A DNA stretch of 64,000 bases from Actinomycetota bacterium (GTDB lineage: Bacteria > Actinomycetota > Thermoleophilia > Solirubrobacterales > Solirubrobacteraceae): the NCBI GenBank assembly GCA_018268595.1, contig JAFDWH010000016.1:21075-85074 (forward strand). Reading direction: 5' to 3'. A program made the position numbers and the translations under genes. Shown here piece after piece: positions 7,801-16,576 of the stretch. The notes below the pieces were generated by a model. It was not told the origin of the DNA, did not search any database, and saw only the letters and a list, made by a program, of their open reading frames with translations. The number at the start of each line of letters is the position of its first letter. Within the stretch, counting starts at the first letter, position 1.

Positions 7801-8871
7801 GTGAGCGGCCTGGAGACGCTTCCCCCCGACCAGCGCGCCGTCCTGCAACTGATCCTCGTGCAGGGTCGCGGCTACGACGAGCTCGCCGCGACGCTGCGGC
7901 TCGACCCCGCCGCCGTGCGCGAGCGTGCCCACGCCGGCGCCCGCGCGCTCGTGCCCGACGCGCCCGCCGGCGACGTCGGCGGCCGCGTCGTCGACTACCT
8001 GCTCGGCCAGCAGGACGACGGCGAGCGGATCGTCACGTTCGCCGAGCTGGGCGACACGCCGGCCGCGCGCCGCTGGGCGCAGGCGCTGCGCGAGCGCCTG
8101 TCCGACGTCGCGCCCGCCGAGCTGCCGGAGGTGCCGGCGGCCGAGCCGGTCGCGGCCGCGGTCAACGGCAGCGGCATGGCAACGGCCGCGCCCGACCCGG
8201 CCGCCACGACGGCGGCGATCGCCGCGATCCCGCCGGCGCCGGCGCCCACCTCGCGCGCGGACGCGCCGGCCGCAACCCCGCCGGCCCGCCCGCCGCGCGC
8301 GCCTCGCCCGAGCGCCCCCGGCGGGCCGCGCCCCTCGCGACTCGGCGGCGCGATCCTGATCGCCGGCGTCGTCGCGCTCGCGATCGTGCTGGCGATCGTG
8401 CTGATCGGCGGCGACTCGGGCGGCGGCTCGCCGGCCTCCACGAGCGCCGCGCCGACGACGTCGGCGAGAGCGCCCGCGCGCACCGCGACAACGCCCGCCA
8501 GCAGAGCGCAGGCGAGAACAGTCGGCGGCGCGGTTCTCAGACCGGCGAGCGGCGACGCGCTCGGCGCCGCGCTGATCCAGCAGGCGAGCAACGGCAGACG
8601 CCTGCTCGCGGTCGAGGCGGCGAGAATGCCCGGCAACGCGGCCCAGGACTTCTACGGCATCTGGCTGCAGGGCCCGTCCGGCAGCCGCTTCCTCGGCTTC
8701 GTGCCCAACCAGGTGAGAGCGGGCGGCAGCTTCACCGTCAGCTCGGCGCTCGCCAGAGACGTCGACCTGAAGGCCTACACGAGCGTCCTCGTGACGACCG
8801 AGGGATCGACCGCCGTCCCCACCACCCCCGGCGCGACCGTCCTCAGCGGCGCGCTCAGACTGGCAGGCTGA
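7801..8871 (+). CDS. Sigma-70 region-4-like HTH fused to a transmembrane segment and RskA-like domain
   Basis: A 356-residue membrane protein with an unusual order. Residues 1-60 look like a sigma-70 region 4 / ECF helix-turn-helix (LPPDQRAVLQLILVQGRGYDEL, then TLRLDPAAVRERAHAGARAL). A long Ala/Pro linker follows, then one transmembrane segment (GGAILIAGVVALAIVLAIVLIGG). The external domain resembles the C-terminus of anti-sigma-K factors (FYGIWLQGPSG, LGFVPNQV, VTTEGSTAVPTTPGATVLSG). The GTG at 7801 is preferred over TTG at 7792. It starts the T7SS-like locus 30 bp before the EssC-type ATPase. At least nine in-frame AGA codons occur. Confidence 0.75.
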   Translation: MSGLETLPPDQRAVLQLILVQGRGYDELAATLRLDPAAVRERAHAGARALVPDAPAGDVGGRVVDYLLGQQDDGERIVTFAELGDTPAARRWAQALRERLSDVAPAELPEVPAAEPVAAAVNGSGMATAAPDPAATTAAIAAIPPAPAPTSRADAPAATPPARPPRAPRPSAPGGPRPSRLGGAILIAGVVALAIVLAIVLIGGDSGGGSPASTSAAPTTSARAPARTATTPASRAQARTVGGAVLRPASGDALGAALIQQASNGRRLLAVEAARMPGNAAQDFYGIWLQGPSGSRFLGFVPNQVRAGGSFTVSSALARDVDLKAYTSVLVTTEGSTAVPTTPGATVLSGALRLAG

Positions 8872-8901
8872 GCCGGCGACCGCTGCCCACGCCTGCGGCA
8901 G

Positions 8902-11900
8902 ATGACGACGACGGCAGCAGGACGCCACAGCGGGTCGCACGAGCATCTGCACGTGCGCCTGACCGTGCGCGGCGCCGGTCTGCCCTCGCACGACGTCGAG
9001 CTCGCGGCGCGAGCGGACGCCACGGCGCGGGCGATCTCGGACGCGCTCGCGGCGCATCTCGGGCGCGGGCCGACCGGCGCGCTCCATTGCGTGCGCCTCG
9101 GTCCGCTGGCGCCCGATCGCCCGCTCGGACAGCTCGGCCTGCGCGACGGCGACATCGTCGGACTCGAGCCGCTGCCGCCCGGCGGCGACACGCTCGCGCG
9201 CGCCGACGCGCCGCCGGCCGAGCTGGTCGTGGTCGCGGGGCCGGCGGCCGGCACGCGCATCCCGCTCGCACCCGGCGCCCATGCGCTCGGCCGCGACCCG
9301 GCCGCCGCCGACGTCGTGCTCGCCGACCCCTCGATCTCCGGCCGCCACGTCGTGCTCGACGTCGCGGCGGACGGCTCCGCCGCCGCGACCGACGCCGGCT
9401 CGACGAACGGCACCGCGATCGACGGCGTCCGCCTCGGCGCCGGCGAGCGCCGCGCGCTCGCCCCCGACGACCTGCTGGAGGTGGGCCGCTCGCTCGTCGG
9501 CGTGCGCCCCTACCGCCGACCGGACGCGACGATCGTCGAGGCGCGCGGCAGCCGCATCGCGTTCAACCGCCCGCCGCGCGTCTCGCGCGCGTTCGACGCA
9601 GCGACGTTCCGCGTCGAGGCGCCGCCGCAGGCGCCGCGCGGCGTGCGCTTCCCGCTCGTGGCGGCGGTCGTGCCGCTGCTGATGGGCGTCACGCTGTGGG
9701 TCTTCCTGCGCTCGCCGACGATGCTGGCGATGGCGCTGTTCAGCCCGCTGATGATGGCCGGCTCGGCGATCGGCGACCGCCGCAGCGGTCGCCGTGAGCA
9801 CGCCGAGCAGCGCGCCGGCTTCGAGGCGCGCGTGGCCGAGCTCGAGCATGAGCTGGCGGCGGCCCGCGCGCGCGAGGTCGCCGACCGGCGCGCGGCCGCG
9901 CCCGACGCCGCCGAGCTGGCGGTGCGCGCGCGGCGGCGGCTGCCGGAGCTGTGGGAGCGCCGCCCCGCCGACGCGGACTTCCTCGACGTGCGCGTCGCAA
10001 TCGCTGACCAGGAGTCGGTCACGGCCGTCGCGTTCGGAGACGGCGGCGACGCGGCGCTGCGCGCGCGCGTCGAGCAGCTCGTCGCGCGCCATCGGACCGT
10101 GCCGAACGTGCCGCTGCGCGTGCGGGTGCGCGAGGTCGGCGCGCTCGGCATCTGCGGCGACGCGCGCGGCGGCGAGGCGCTCGCGCGCTGGATCGTCGCG
10201 CAGGCGGCCGTCCTGCACAGCCCGCGCGACCTCGTCGTCGCCGCCGCGCTCGGCGCGGGCCGCGCTGACGCGTGGTCCTGGCTCGGTTGGCTCCCCCACG
10301 TCTCGAGCGAGACGTCGCCGCTCGACGGCCCGCACGTCGCCGTCGGCGACGAGGCCGCACGCGACCTCGTGCGACGCGTGCGCCAGCTCGCGCACGACCG
10401 CCACGAGGAGCCGGAGCGGCGCGGCCGCGGGCGCCGCCGCACCGCGCTGCTGCTGCTCGTCGACGACGAGGTCGCGACCGAGCCGGCGGTCGTCGACGAG
10501 CTGCTCGCTGACTGCGGCGAGGTCGACCTCGCGGTCGTCTGGCTCGCGCGCGAGCGGCGCGAGCTGCCCGGCGGCTGCGGCGCGATCGCCGAGCTCGCCT
10601 CCGACCGCGCCGTCGCACGGGTGACGTGGGCGGCGTCGGGACGCGAGCTCGACGACGCGAGCGTCGACGGCATCCCGCCCGACGTCGCCGAGTCGATCGC
10701 GCGCGCGCTCGCGCCGGTGGTCGACGTGAGCGCGGGCGGCGCCGCGGCCGAGGTGCCCCGCCACGTCTCGCTCGTCGAGCTGCTCGACCTGGTCGAGCCG
10801 ACCGCCGAGCAGATCGTCGGGCGCTGGGAGGACCGCGACCCGAGCGCGCTGCGGGCGACGCTCGGCGCCGCGGCGGGCGCGCCGTTCGCGATCGACCTGC
10901 GCACCGACGGGCCGCACGCGCTGATCGCCGGGACGACCGGCGCCGGCAAGAGCCTGCTGCTGCAGTCGCTGGTGGTCTCGCTCGCGGCGAGCCACCCGCC
11001 CGACCGGCTCGCCTTCCTGCTGGTCGACTACAAGGGCGGCGCGGCCTTCAAGGACTGTCGCCGCCTGCCCCACAGCGTGGGCATGGTCACCGACCTCGAC
11101 GAGCATGAGGTGCGGCGCGTGCTCGTCTCGCTCAACGCCGAGCTGCGCGAGCGCGAGCGCGTGCTGCGCGACGCCGACGCACGCGACCTCGCGGAGCTGG
11201 AGCGACGCGACCCGGCGGCCGCCCCGCCGAGCCTCGCGATCGTGATCGACGAGTTCGCGACGCTTGCGAGAGAGGTGCCGGAGTTCGTCGACGGGATCGT
11301 CGACGTCGCGCAGCGGGGGCGCAGCCTCGGCGTGCACGCGGTGCTGGCGACGCAGCGTCCGGGCAACGCGGTCACCGACAACATCCGCGCCAACACGAGC
11401 CTGCGGATCGCGCTGCGGGTCGCGAGAGCAGAGGACAGCGAGGACGTGATCGGCGCGCCGGACGCCGCGCGCCTGCTGCCGTCCTTCAGAGGCCGCGCGC
11501 TCGCGCGCAGCGGGCCGGGCGAGCTGACGCCGTTCCAAGTCGGCTACGTCGGCGCGCGCACCACCGCGCGGCGCGCGCGGGCGCCGATCGAGGTCGCCGA
11601 CCTCGCGTTCGGCGTGCGCCGCGACGGCGCCGCCGCGGCGGACCTCGGGGCGAGCGACGAGACGGACCTCGACCTGCTGGTCGCGGCGATCCGCGCGGCG
11701 GCCGAGCGCGCCGGGATCGCCCCGCCGGCGCGGCCGTGGCTGCCGCCGTTGCCCGACGCGCTGGAGCTCGACCCGCCGGCGGTGGGCGCGAAGGCCGACG
11801 ACCCCGTCGTGGTCGGGTTGGTCGACGAGCCGCGCCGCCAGCGCCAGACGCCGTTCGCGGTGGACCTGCCGCGCGACGGCAACCTGCTCGTGTTCGGCGC

Positions 11901-13290
11901 CTCGGGCTCCGGCAAGACGACGCTGCTGCGCACGCTCGCGCTCGCGCTCGCGGAGGCCGCCCCGCCGACCGACCTGCAGCTCTACGGACTCGACTTCGCC
12001 GGCCGCGGGCTGGCCGCGCTGGAGACGCTGCCCCACTGCGGCTCGATCGTCCCCGGCGAGGACGAGGAGCGCGTCGGCCGGCTGCTGGCGCTGCTGCGGC
12101 GCACGATCGACCGCCGCGCCCGCCTGTTCGCCGCCGCCGGCGCGGCGACGCTCGGCGACTACCGGCGCCTGCGCCCCGACGCGGCCGAGCCGCGCATCGT
12201 CCTGCTCGTCGACTCCTACGCCGGCTTCGTCGACGCCTACGACAAGGTCGACCTCGGCGCGCTCGTCGACGCGCTGCCGCGGCTCGTCGCCGACGGACGC
12301 GCCGCCGGCGTGCACGTCGTCATCACCGCCGATCGGCGTCAGGCGGTCCCCACGGCGATCGCGTCGATCGTCACGCGGCGCGTGATCCTGCGGATGGCGG
12401 TCGAGGAGGAGTACGCGGCGCTCGGGCTCGACCGCCGCGAGACGCACGGGGCGACGCTGCCGCCCGGGCGCGGCTTCCTCGACGACGGCCGCGAGGTGCA
12501 GATCGCGGTGCCGGGCGGCGCGATCGACCCCGAGCGCCAGGTGCGCGCGCTCGCGCACGCCGCCGAGCGGCTCGCCGCCGCGCATCGCCCGGAGCTGGCG
12601 GCTCCGCCGGTGACCGCGATGCCGCTCGACGTGCCGCGCGCGACGCTGCCGGGGACGTCGCGACCGCTGCACGCGCCGCTCGGCGTCGAGGAGCACGAGC
12701 TGGCGCCGTTCGAGCTGTCGCTGGAGGCCATGCACTTCGCGGTGATCGGTCCGTACCGCAGCGGCCGCACGAGCGCGCTCGCGACGCTGGTCGCCGCGCT
12801 GCGCGCCTCGACGCCGGGGCTGCGGACGCACCTGCTCGCGCCGCGGCGCTCCGGCCTGCTCGACGACGGCGGATGGACGTCGGTCGCGCGCGGGACGGAG
12901 GCGTGCGAGGCGCGCGTGGGCGAGCTGCTCGACGCGCTCGTGACGCGCGCCGAGGAGTGCGACGGCGAGCCGGAGCTGCTCGTGATCGACGACGGCGGCG
13001 AGCTGGCGGAGTCGAGCTGCGCGCCGGAGCTGGAGCAGCTCCTCAAGCGCGGGCGCGACCGCGACCTGCGCGCGCTCGTGGCGCTGGAGACCGGCCACGC
13101 GCGCCACTACGCCGCCTGGATCCGCGAGCTGCGCAAGGACGGCCATGGCCTGCTGCTCGACCCCAGCTACGAGCTCGACGGCGAGCTGCTCGGCGTCCGC
13201 CTCCCCCGCCGCGCGAACGCCGTCTTCCCGCCCGGCCGCGGCTACGCCGTCGTCGACGGCGCGGTCACGCTCGTGCAGGTGGCGCGTTAG
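8902..13290 (+). CDS. EssC/EccC-type type VII secretion ATPase with ubiquitin-like and FHA domains
   Basis: The motor candidate of a type VII-like secretion system, 1462 residues, the usual size of Firmicute EssC. Order: a ubiquitin/YukD-like domain (about 15-95, ending LRDGDIVGLEP); an FHA domain (about 125-205, with LGRDPAAADV, SISGRHV, GSTNGT); two transmembrane helices (about 248-295); then three FtsK/SpoIIIE ATPase modules. Walker A motifs are GTTGAGKS at 677-684, GASGSGKT at 999-1006 and a degenerate GPYRSGRT at 1283-1290. The first module has LLVDYKGGAAF and the VIDEF Walker B. The FHA domain implies binding of a phosphothreonine partner, plausibly from the kinase at 22041. It overlaps the convergent gene tail by 4 bp. 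Confidence 0.92.
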   Translation: MTTTAAGRHSGSHEHLHVRLTVRGAGLPSHDVELAARADATARAISDALAAHLGRGPTGALHCVRLGPLAPDRPLGQLGLRDGDIVGLEPLPPGGDTLARADAPPAELVVVAGPAAGTRIPLAPGAHALGRDPAAADVVLADPSISGRHVVLDVAADGSAAATDAGSTNGTAIDGVRLGAGERRALAPDDLLEVGRSLVGVRPYRRPDATIVEARGSRIAFNRPPRVSRAFDAATFRVEAPPQAPRGVRFPLVAAVVPLLMGVTLWVFLRSPTMLAMALFSPLMMAGSAIGDRRSGRREHAEQRAGFEARVAELEHELAAARAREVADRRAAAPDAAELAVRARRRLPELWERRPADADFLDVRVAIADQESVTAVAFGDGGDAALRARVEQLVARHRTVPNVPLRVRVREVGALGICGDARGGEALARWIVAQAAVLHSPRDLVVAAALGAGRADAWSWLGWLPHVSSETSPLDGPHVAVGDEAARDLVRRVRQLAHDRHEEPERRGRGRRRTALLLLVDDEVATEPAVVDELLADCGEVDLAVVWLARERRELPGGCGAIAELASDRAVARVTWAASGRELDDASVDGIPPDVAESIARALAPVVDVSAGGAAAEVPRHVSLVELLDLVEPTAEQIVGRWEDRDPSALRATLGAAAGAPFAIDLRTDGPHALIAGTTGAGKSLLLQSLVVSLAASHPPDRLAFLLVDYKGGAAFKDCRRLPHSVGMVTDLDEHEVRRVLVSLNAELRERERVLRDADARDLAELERRDPAAAPPSLAIVIDEFATLAREVPEFVDGIVDVAQRGRSLGVHAVLATQRPGNAVTDNIRANTSLRIALRVARAEDSEDVIGAPDAARLLPSFRGRALARSGPGELTPFQVGYVGARTTARRARAPIEVADLAFGVRRDGAAAADLGASDETDLDLLVAAIRAAAERAGIAPPARPWLPPLPDALELDPPAVGAKADDPVVVGLVDEPRRQRQTPFAVDLPRDGNLLVFGASGSGKTTLLRTLALALAEAAPPTDLQLYGLDFAGRGLAALETLPHCGSIVPGEDEERVGRLLALLRRTIDRRARLFAAAGAATLGDYRRLRPDAAEPRIVLLVDSYAGFVDAYDKVDLGALVDALPRLVADGRAAGVHVVITADRRQAVPTAIASIVTRRVILRMAVEEEYAALGLDRRETHGATLPPGRGFLDDGREVQIAVPGGAIDPERQVRALAHAAERLAAAHRPELAAPPVTAMPLDVPRATLPGTSRPLHAPLGVEEHELAPFELSLEAMHFAVIGPYRSGRTSALATLVAALRASTPGLRTHLLAPRRSGLLDDGGWTSVARGTEACEARVGELLDALVTRAEECDGEPELLVIDDGGELAESSCAPELEQLLKRGRDRDLRALVALETGHARHYAAWIRELRKDGHGLLLDPSYELDGELLGVRLPRRANAVFPPGRGYAVVDGAVTLVQVAR

Positions 13291-14882
13291 GCGCGTGGGG
13301 AGAGCGCTGCGAGCAGCCGTTCGATCAGCGCGCTGGGGTCGACGGGCACGAACGTCACGACGCCGGTCGGTGCCTCGTCGTCGCCCTCCACCGCGGTCTC
13401 GTCGATCTCCCAGCAGCCTGCCGCGCCGGCATGCGCGAACGCCAGCTCCTCGCCCTCGACGAGGACGCCCGCGGTGCGTTGGACAGCCGCGCGCACCAGC
13501 ACGAGCTCCGGCATCTGCACGAACGGCTCGGCGTCGTCCTCGAGCGGCCACGCGATCGGATCGCCACCGGCTCGCGCCGTGTCGAGCGCGCTGAAGCGCG
13601 CGATCGCCGCGCGCAGACCGGCCGCGTCGGTCACGTCGATCGTCCCGCCCGCCGTGCCGGAGCTGCGATCGAGCGCCAGCACGCCGCCGGCGAGCGAGCA
13701 GCGCAGCTCGCGGGTTCCGCCCGCATCGGTCCGTTCGAGGCACACGACCAGCTCCGGTTCAAGCCACGCCCGCAGGGCAGCCGCAGACGGACCGGCAAGG
13801 CGCGGCGGATCGCCCGCGACAAGCTCGCGGGCGGCGAGCGACGCGAGTCCCTCGGCGAGCGCGGCGCGCAGCTCGGCGTGCGCCGGGTCGGCGGGCTCCT
13901 CGGCCGGCAGCGGGCGGCCGTCGTCGCACAGCACGTCCACGAGCGCGAGCAGCTCCGCGCCGTCGAGCGCCAGTCGGCCGTCCGCGCCGAGCAGGTCGGG
14001 GGCATCCTCGGCGGCGACGAGCTCCCATCCGTCCTGCGCGCCATCGCCGTCGAGCAGGTAGGCGACGAGGTCCGCGGCCTCCGCTGCGGTGACCGGACCG
14101 ATGAGCGTCCCCGGCTCCTCCGCGTCGACGTCCTCGGCGATCAGCAGGCGCGCGCCGTAGCGGCCGGCGAACGCCAGCTTGCGTGCCGGCTCCGCATCCG
14201 CGGCCTCGGGGCCTCCGAGCGGCCAGGCTGCCAGCAGCAGGCGCTCCCGCTGCGCGAGCACCGCGCGGAAGGGCAGGCAGGCCGGGCCGAGCGCGAGTCC
14301 GCCGTCGGCTGGGGCCAGCAGCGCGTCGGCCACCAGCGCGTCGAGCGTCGCCTCCGCCTCGCCTGCGTCGAGGCCGAGCTCGGCGAGCGCCGTGGCGAGC
14401 TCCTCGCGCGGAACCGCCCGCTCCGCGTCGACACCGGCCGCGACACAGCGCACGAGCGTCGCCAGGACGGCGTCGGGCACCGCGTGGGCGGGCGTGCCCT
14501 CGGCGCCGGACGTGACCAGCAGCTCCGCCAGTTGGGCTTCGAACGCGGCGCGTGGCAGCGGCTCCGAGATCCGCAGCCCCCCGTCCTCCGCGCGCAGCGC
14601 GACCGCCCATTCGTCAGCGAGGAAGACGTCAAGGCGCAGCGCCGGCGCGAGCGTGCGATCGACCAGCGCCACGCGCAGATGCGGGCGGCAGAGCAGCGCG
14701 AGCGCGCGTGCGAGCGCAGGAGGTGCGTCCACCGGTGCGGCATCGGATGCGCCGGAGAACGCGTGCAGCGGGCTGTGTGCGCTCGGCTGCAGCCGCGCTG
14801 CCGCGAGCAGCCCGCGCAGCTCCGCGGGTGTGAGCGGGAACGCTTCGACCGGCTGCTCCGCGTATCCGCTCGAAGCGCTCAT
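13287..14882 (-). CDS. EspG-like candidate, T7SS-associated protein with internal duplication
   Basis: A 531-residue cytoplasmic protein without signal or membrane segments. Family not firmly recognised. Two halves appear related: each has a winged-helix-like Ala/Leu helical part followed by a beta meander of the form P-x-L-x-V-x-L-x-R (PHLRVALVDR near 70-80 and PELVVCLERTD in the second half). It then has helices leading to a C-terminal PSALIERLLAAL. EspG chaperones of ESX systems also show two pseudo-symmetric halves, and the gene follows the WXG-type genes. EspG-like is a fold-level inference only. The ATG overlaps the stop of the upstream gene (ATGA). Confidence 0.55.
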   Translation of the reverse strand: MSASSGYAEQPVEAFPLTPAELRGLLAAARLQPSAHSPLHAFSGASDAAPVDAPPALARALALLCRPHLRVALVDRTLAPALRLDVFLADEWAVALRAEDGGLRISEPLPRAAFEAQLAELLVTSGAEGTPAHAVPDAVLATLVRCVAAGVDAERAVPREELATALAELGLDAGEAEATLDALVADALLAPADGGLALGPACLPFRAVLAQRERLLLAAWPLGGPEAADAEPARKLAFAGRYGARLLIAEDVDAEEPGTLIGPVTAAEAADLVAYLLDGDGAQDGWELVAAEDAPDLLGADGRLALDGAELLALVDVLCDDGRPLPAEEPADPAHAELRAALAEGLASLAARELVAGDPPRLAGPSAAALRAWLEPELVVCLERTDAGGTRELRCSLAGGVLALDRSSGTAGGTIDVTDAAGLRAAIARFSALDTARAGGDPIAWPLEDDAEPFVQMPELVLVRAAVQRTAGVLVEGEELAFAHAGAAGCWEIDETAVEGDDEAPTGVVTFVPVDPSALIERLLAALSPRA

Positions 14883-15799
14883 GCGCCCGAGACGAGCCGC
14901 ATGTACCGCTGCATCAGCGGGCCGTAGTCGCCTCTGCGGGCCGCGTCCATCGGTCCGCTGAGCCCGTCATGGTGGGTGGCCCATCCCTCGGCCGCCGAGA
15001 CGTCGACGTCGAACGCCCCGCCGATCGTGTCGCTGGCGGCGCCGTCGGTGACGACGTCGACGATCGCGACACCGGGGATGAAGCCGGCGGCGGTCTTCAG
15101 AACGGCGCTTGTCGCCCGGCCGACGGGCGTTCGCGCATGCGAGGCGTTGTAGCCCTCGTACAGCGAGAGCGGGACCATCGCCTTGAGCGCAAGCCGTCCG
15201 GCCGCGCGGAGTGTGAAGCGGCCGCCGCGTCCGACCACCGTGCGCGCCATCCGGCCGGTCGAGCGCCACACACCCGCGCCGGCGCGCCGCGCGTCGGACG
15301 TGACTGATCGCCAGGTCGACGCGCTCCCGCGCGCGAGCCCGCGCAGCACCTCGAGGTCACCCCGCAAGATGCTCTTGATGCCGTTGCGATAGCCCCACCG
15401 ACGACCGCCCATGACCCACTTCATGAAGCTGAAGCGGCCCTTCGGGAACGCCCGGCTGCGGATGCGGAAGCGGCGATCGGTGACCGACAGCAGGAAGTCG
15501 AGCACGAGGCTGTCGACGCGCAGCGCTCGATGCAGGAAGCCGTCTGCATCCGCCGCCTTGGCCGCGACCGCACGGCCGGCGAGCCGGGCGCCCTCGGCCC
15601 CGTAGCGGGCGGCCACACCGCCGAGCCGCCCACCGCTGCGCGCGAGCGTGCCGGCCACGTCCGCGGCGAGGTCGGGTGGCATCACCGTCGCCGCATCGGG
15701 GGCGAGGCGAGCCGTCACCACACTCAGCTCGCCCGCGTTGCGCTCAAGCGTGCCGGCCGTGCGGAGCATCGCTCCCGGGTCGAGGAGGATGCGCGTCAC
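14879..15799 (-). CDS. Putative type VII-exported effector or large WXG-like substrate
   Basis: A 306-residue protein starting with GTG, 7 bp after the upstream stop. The first ~90 residues are two long Ala-rich helices (LDPGAMLRTAGTLERNAGELS, then LAADVAGTLARSGGRLGG), consistent with a WXG/LXG-type targeting hairpin. A basic, Arg-rich middle (RFRIRSRAFPKGRFSF, RRWGYRNG) follows. A C-terminal region has a glycine-rich hydrophobic run (GFIPGVAIVDVVTDGAASD) and ends RYMRLVSGA. This layout is seen in polymorphic toxins and cargo of type VII systems, but no toxin active site is recognised and no immunity gene is identified. Confidence 0.55.
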   Translation of the reverse strand: MTRILLDPGAMLRTAGTLERNAGELSVVTARLAPDAATVMPPDLAADVAGTLARSGGRLGGVAARYGAEGARLAGRAVAAKAADADGFLHRALRVDSLVLDFLLSVTDRRFRIRSRAFPKGRFSFMKWVMGGRRWGYRNGIKSILRGDLEVLRGLARGSASTWRSVTSDARRAGAGVWRSTGRMARTVVGRGGRFTLRAAGRLALKAMVPLSLYEGYNASHARTPVGRATSAVLKTAAGFIPGVAIVDVVTDGAASDTIGGAFDVDVSAAEGWATHHDGLSGPMDAARRGDYGPLMQRYMRLVSGA

Positions 15800-15806
15800 G
15801 GCAGCC

Positions 15807-16166
15807 TCAGTGCAGCGCGTCGTGCGCCGCCTGCTCGAGCCGGGCCTTCACCCGTGCGAAGTCGCGATGCCACTGGGCCTGCTGCGCCGCGACACGCGCC
15901 GCGACCTGTCGCATACGTCCCGCCAGCGCATGCAGCTCGTCGACCGCATGGCACGCGTCTTGGTTGCAGCTCTCCATCTCGGAGCGCCAGCGCTCCGCCG
16001 CCGGCCCCTCGAAAGCGGTGCCGGCGACCTCGCGCTCGACGTGCGTCGCACGGTCGGCGATCTCGTCGGCGTCCGCCTCGATGCGCGCGGCGTGCGCCCG
16101 AATCGCGTCGGGATCGCCGATCGGCAGATGGCCGATGTGGGCGATGACCTGTTGCGCGGTCACCAT
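15807..16166 (-). CDS. WXG100-like helical-hairpin protein
   Basis: A 119-residue, almost wholly helical protein: helix 1 (PDAIRAHAARIEADADEIADRA), a turn around AFEGPAAERWRSEME, and a long helix 2 ending KARLEQAAHDALH. The turn FEGPAA replaces the canonical W-x-G, a common variant in ESX-like proteins; the turn of the protein at 18716 is almost identical (VFEGPAATRLRGEA). It lies between the WXG100 gene and the large substrate-like gene in one transcript (gaps of 39 and 7 bp). Likely role: secreted partner or targeting subunit. Confidence 0.7.
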   Translation of the reverse strand: MVTAQQVIAHIGHLPIGDPDAIRAHAARIEADADEIADRATHVEREVAGTAFEGPAAERWRSEMESCNQDACHAVDELHALAGRMRQVAARVAAQQAQWHRDFARVKARLEQAAHDALH

Positions 16167-16205
16167 CGGCGTGACCGGTCCACCGCGTTACGCTCGCGCC
16201 TCGCC

Positions 16206-16472
16206 TCAGCCGCCCGCGCTCGTGAGCGCGTCGGCGCGGCCCTTGATCTCCACGGAGCAGTCGCGCAGGCCCTGCGCCACCTGGTTGAAGGTCGAGCGGA
16301 ACTCGCCCTCCCACTGCGCGCGGAAGCGCTGGGCGGCGCCGCCCTCCCAGTCGGTGCCGGCGAGCTGGGAGCTGATGCGCGCGACGAGCGCGTCGATCTC
16401 CGCCGCCTCGGCGTCGAACTTCGAGCCCATCGTCTGCATCTGCTCGATCGTCCCGCCAATCCTGCCGCTCAT
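16206..16472 (-). CDS. WXG100 family protein (EsxA-like)
   Basis: An 88-residue protein of normal WXG100 length. Two amphipathic helices flank the diagnostic turn DWEGGAAQRF (W-E-G). The helix 1 face IGGTIEQMQTMGSKFDAEAAEI is typical of EsxA/EsxB. The start is the ATG at 16472, with AGGAGG five bases upstream; longer frames to 16541 lack support. First gene of the minus-strand set (WXG100, WXG-like, effector-like, EspG-like) divergent from the pseudokinase. Expected to be the secreted substrate of the EssC-type ATPase encoded nearby. Confidence 0.9.
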   Translation of the reverse strand: MSGRIGGTIEQMQTMGSKFDAEAAEIDALVARISSQLAGTDWEGGAAQRFRAQWEGEFRSTFNQVAQGLRDCSVEIKGRADALTSAGG

Positions 16473-16576
16473 CCGCGCCTCCTGGTCGTGTGCTGCCGCG
16501 TGGGCGGCCGACAAACTACTCAGGCACGGTGCCACGTGCAACCGCTATCCAGCGTGTTGCCGCATGATTCCGTGCC

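Noticed and set aside
7786..13743. Very long open frame of about 1985 codons on the minus strand opposite the EssC-type gene
   Set aside because: It is Arg/Ala/Gln-rich, has no domain, and mirrors the GC-skewed codon positions of the real gene on the other strand.
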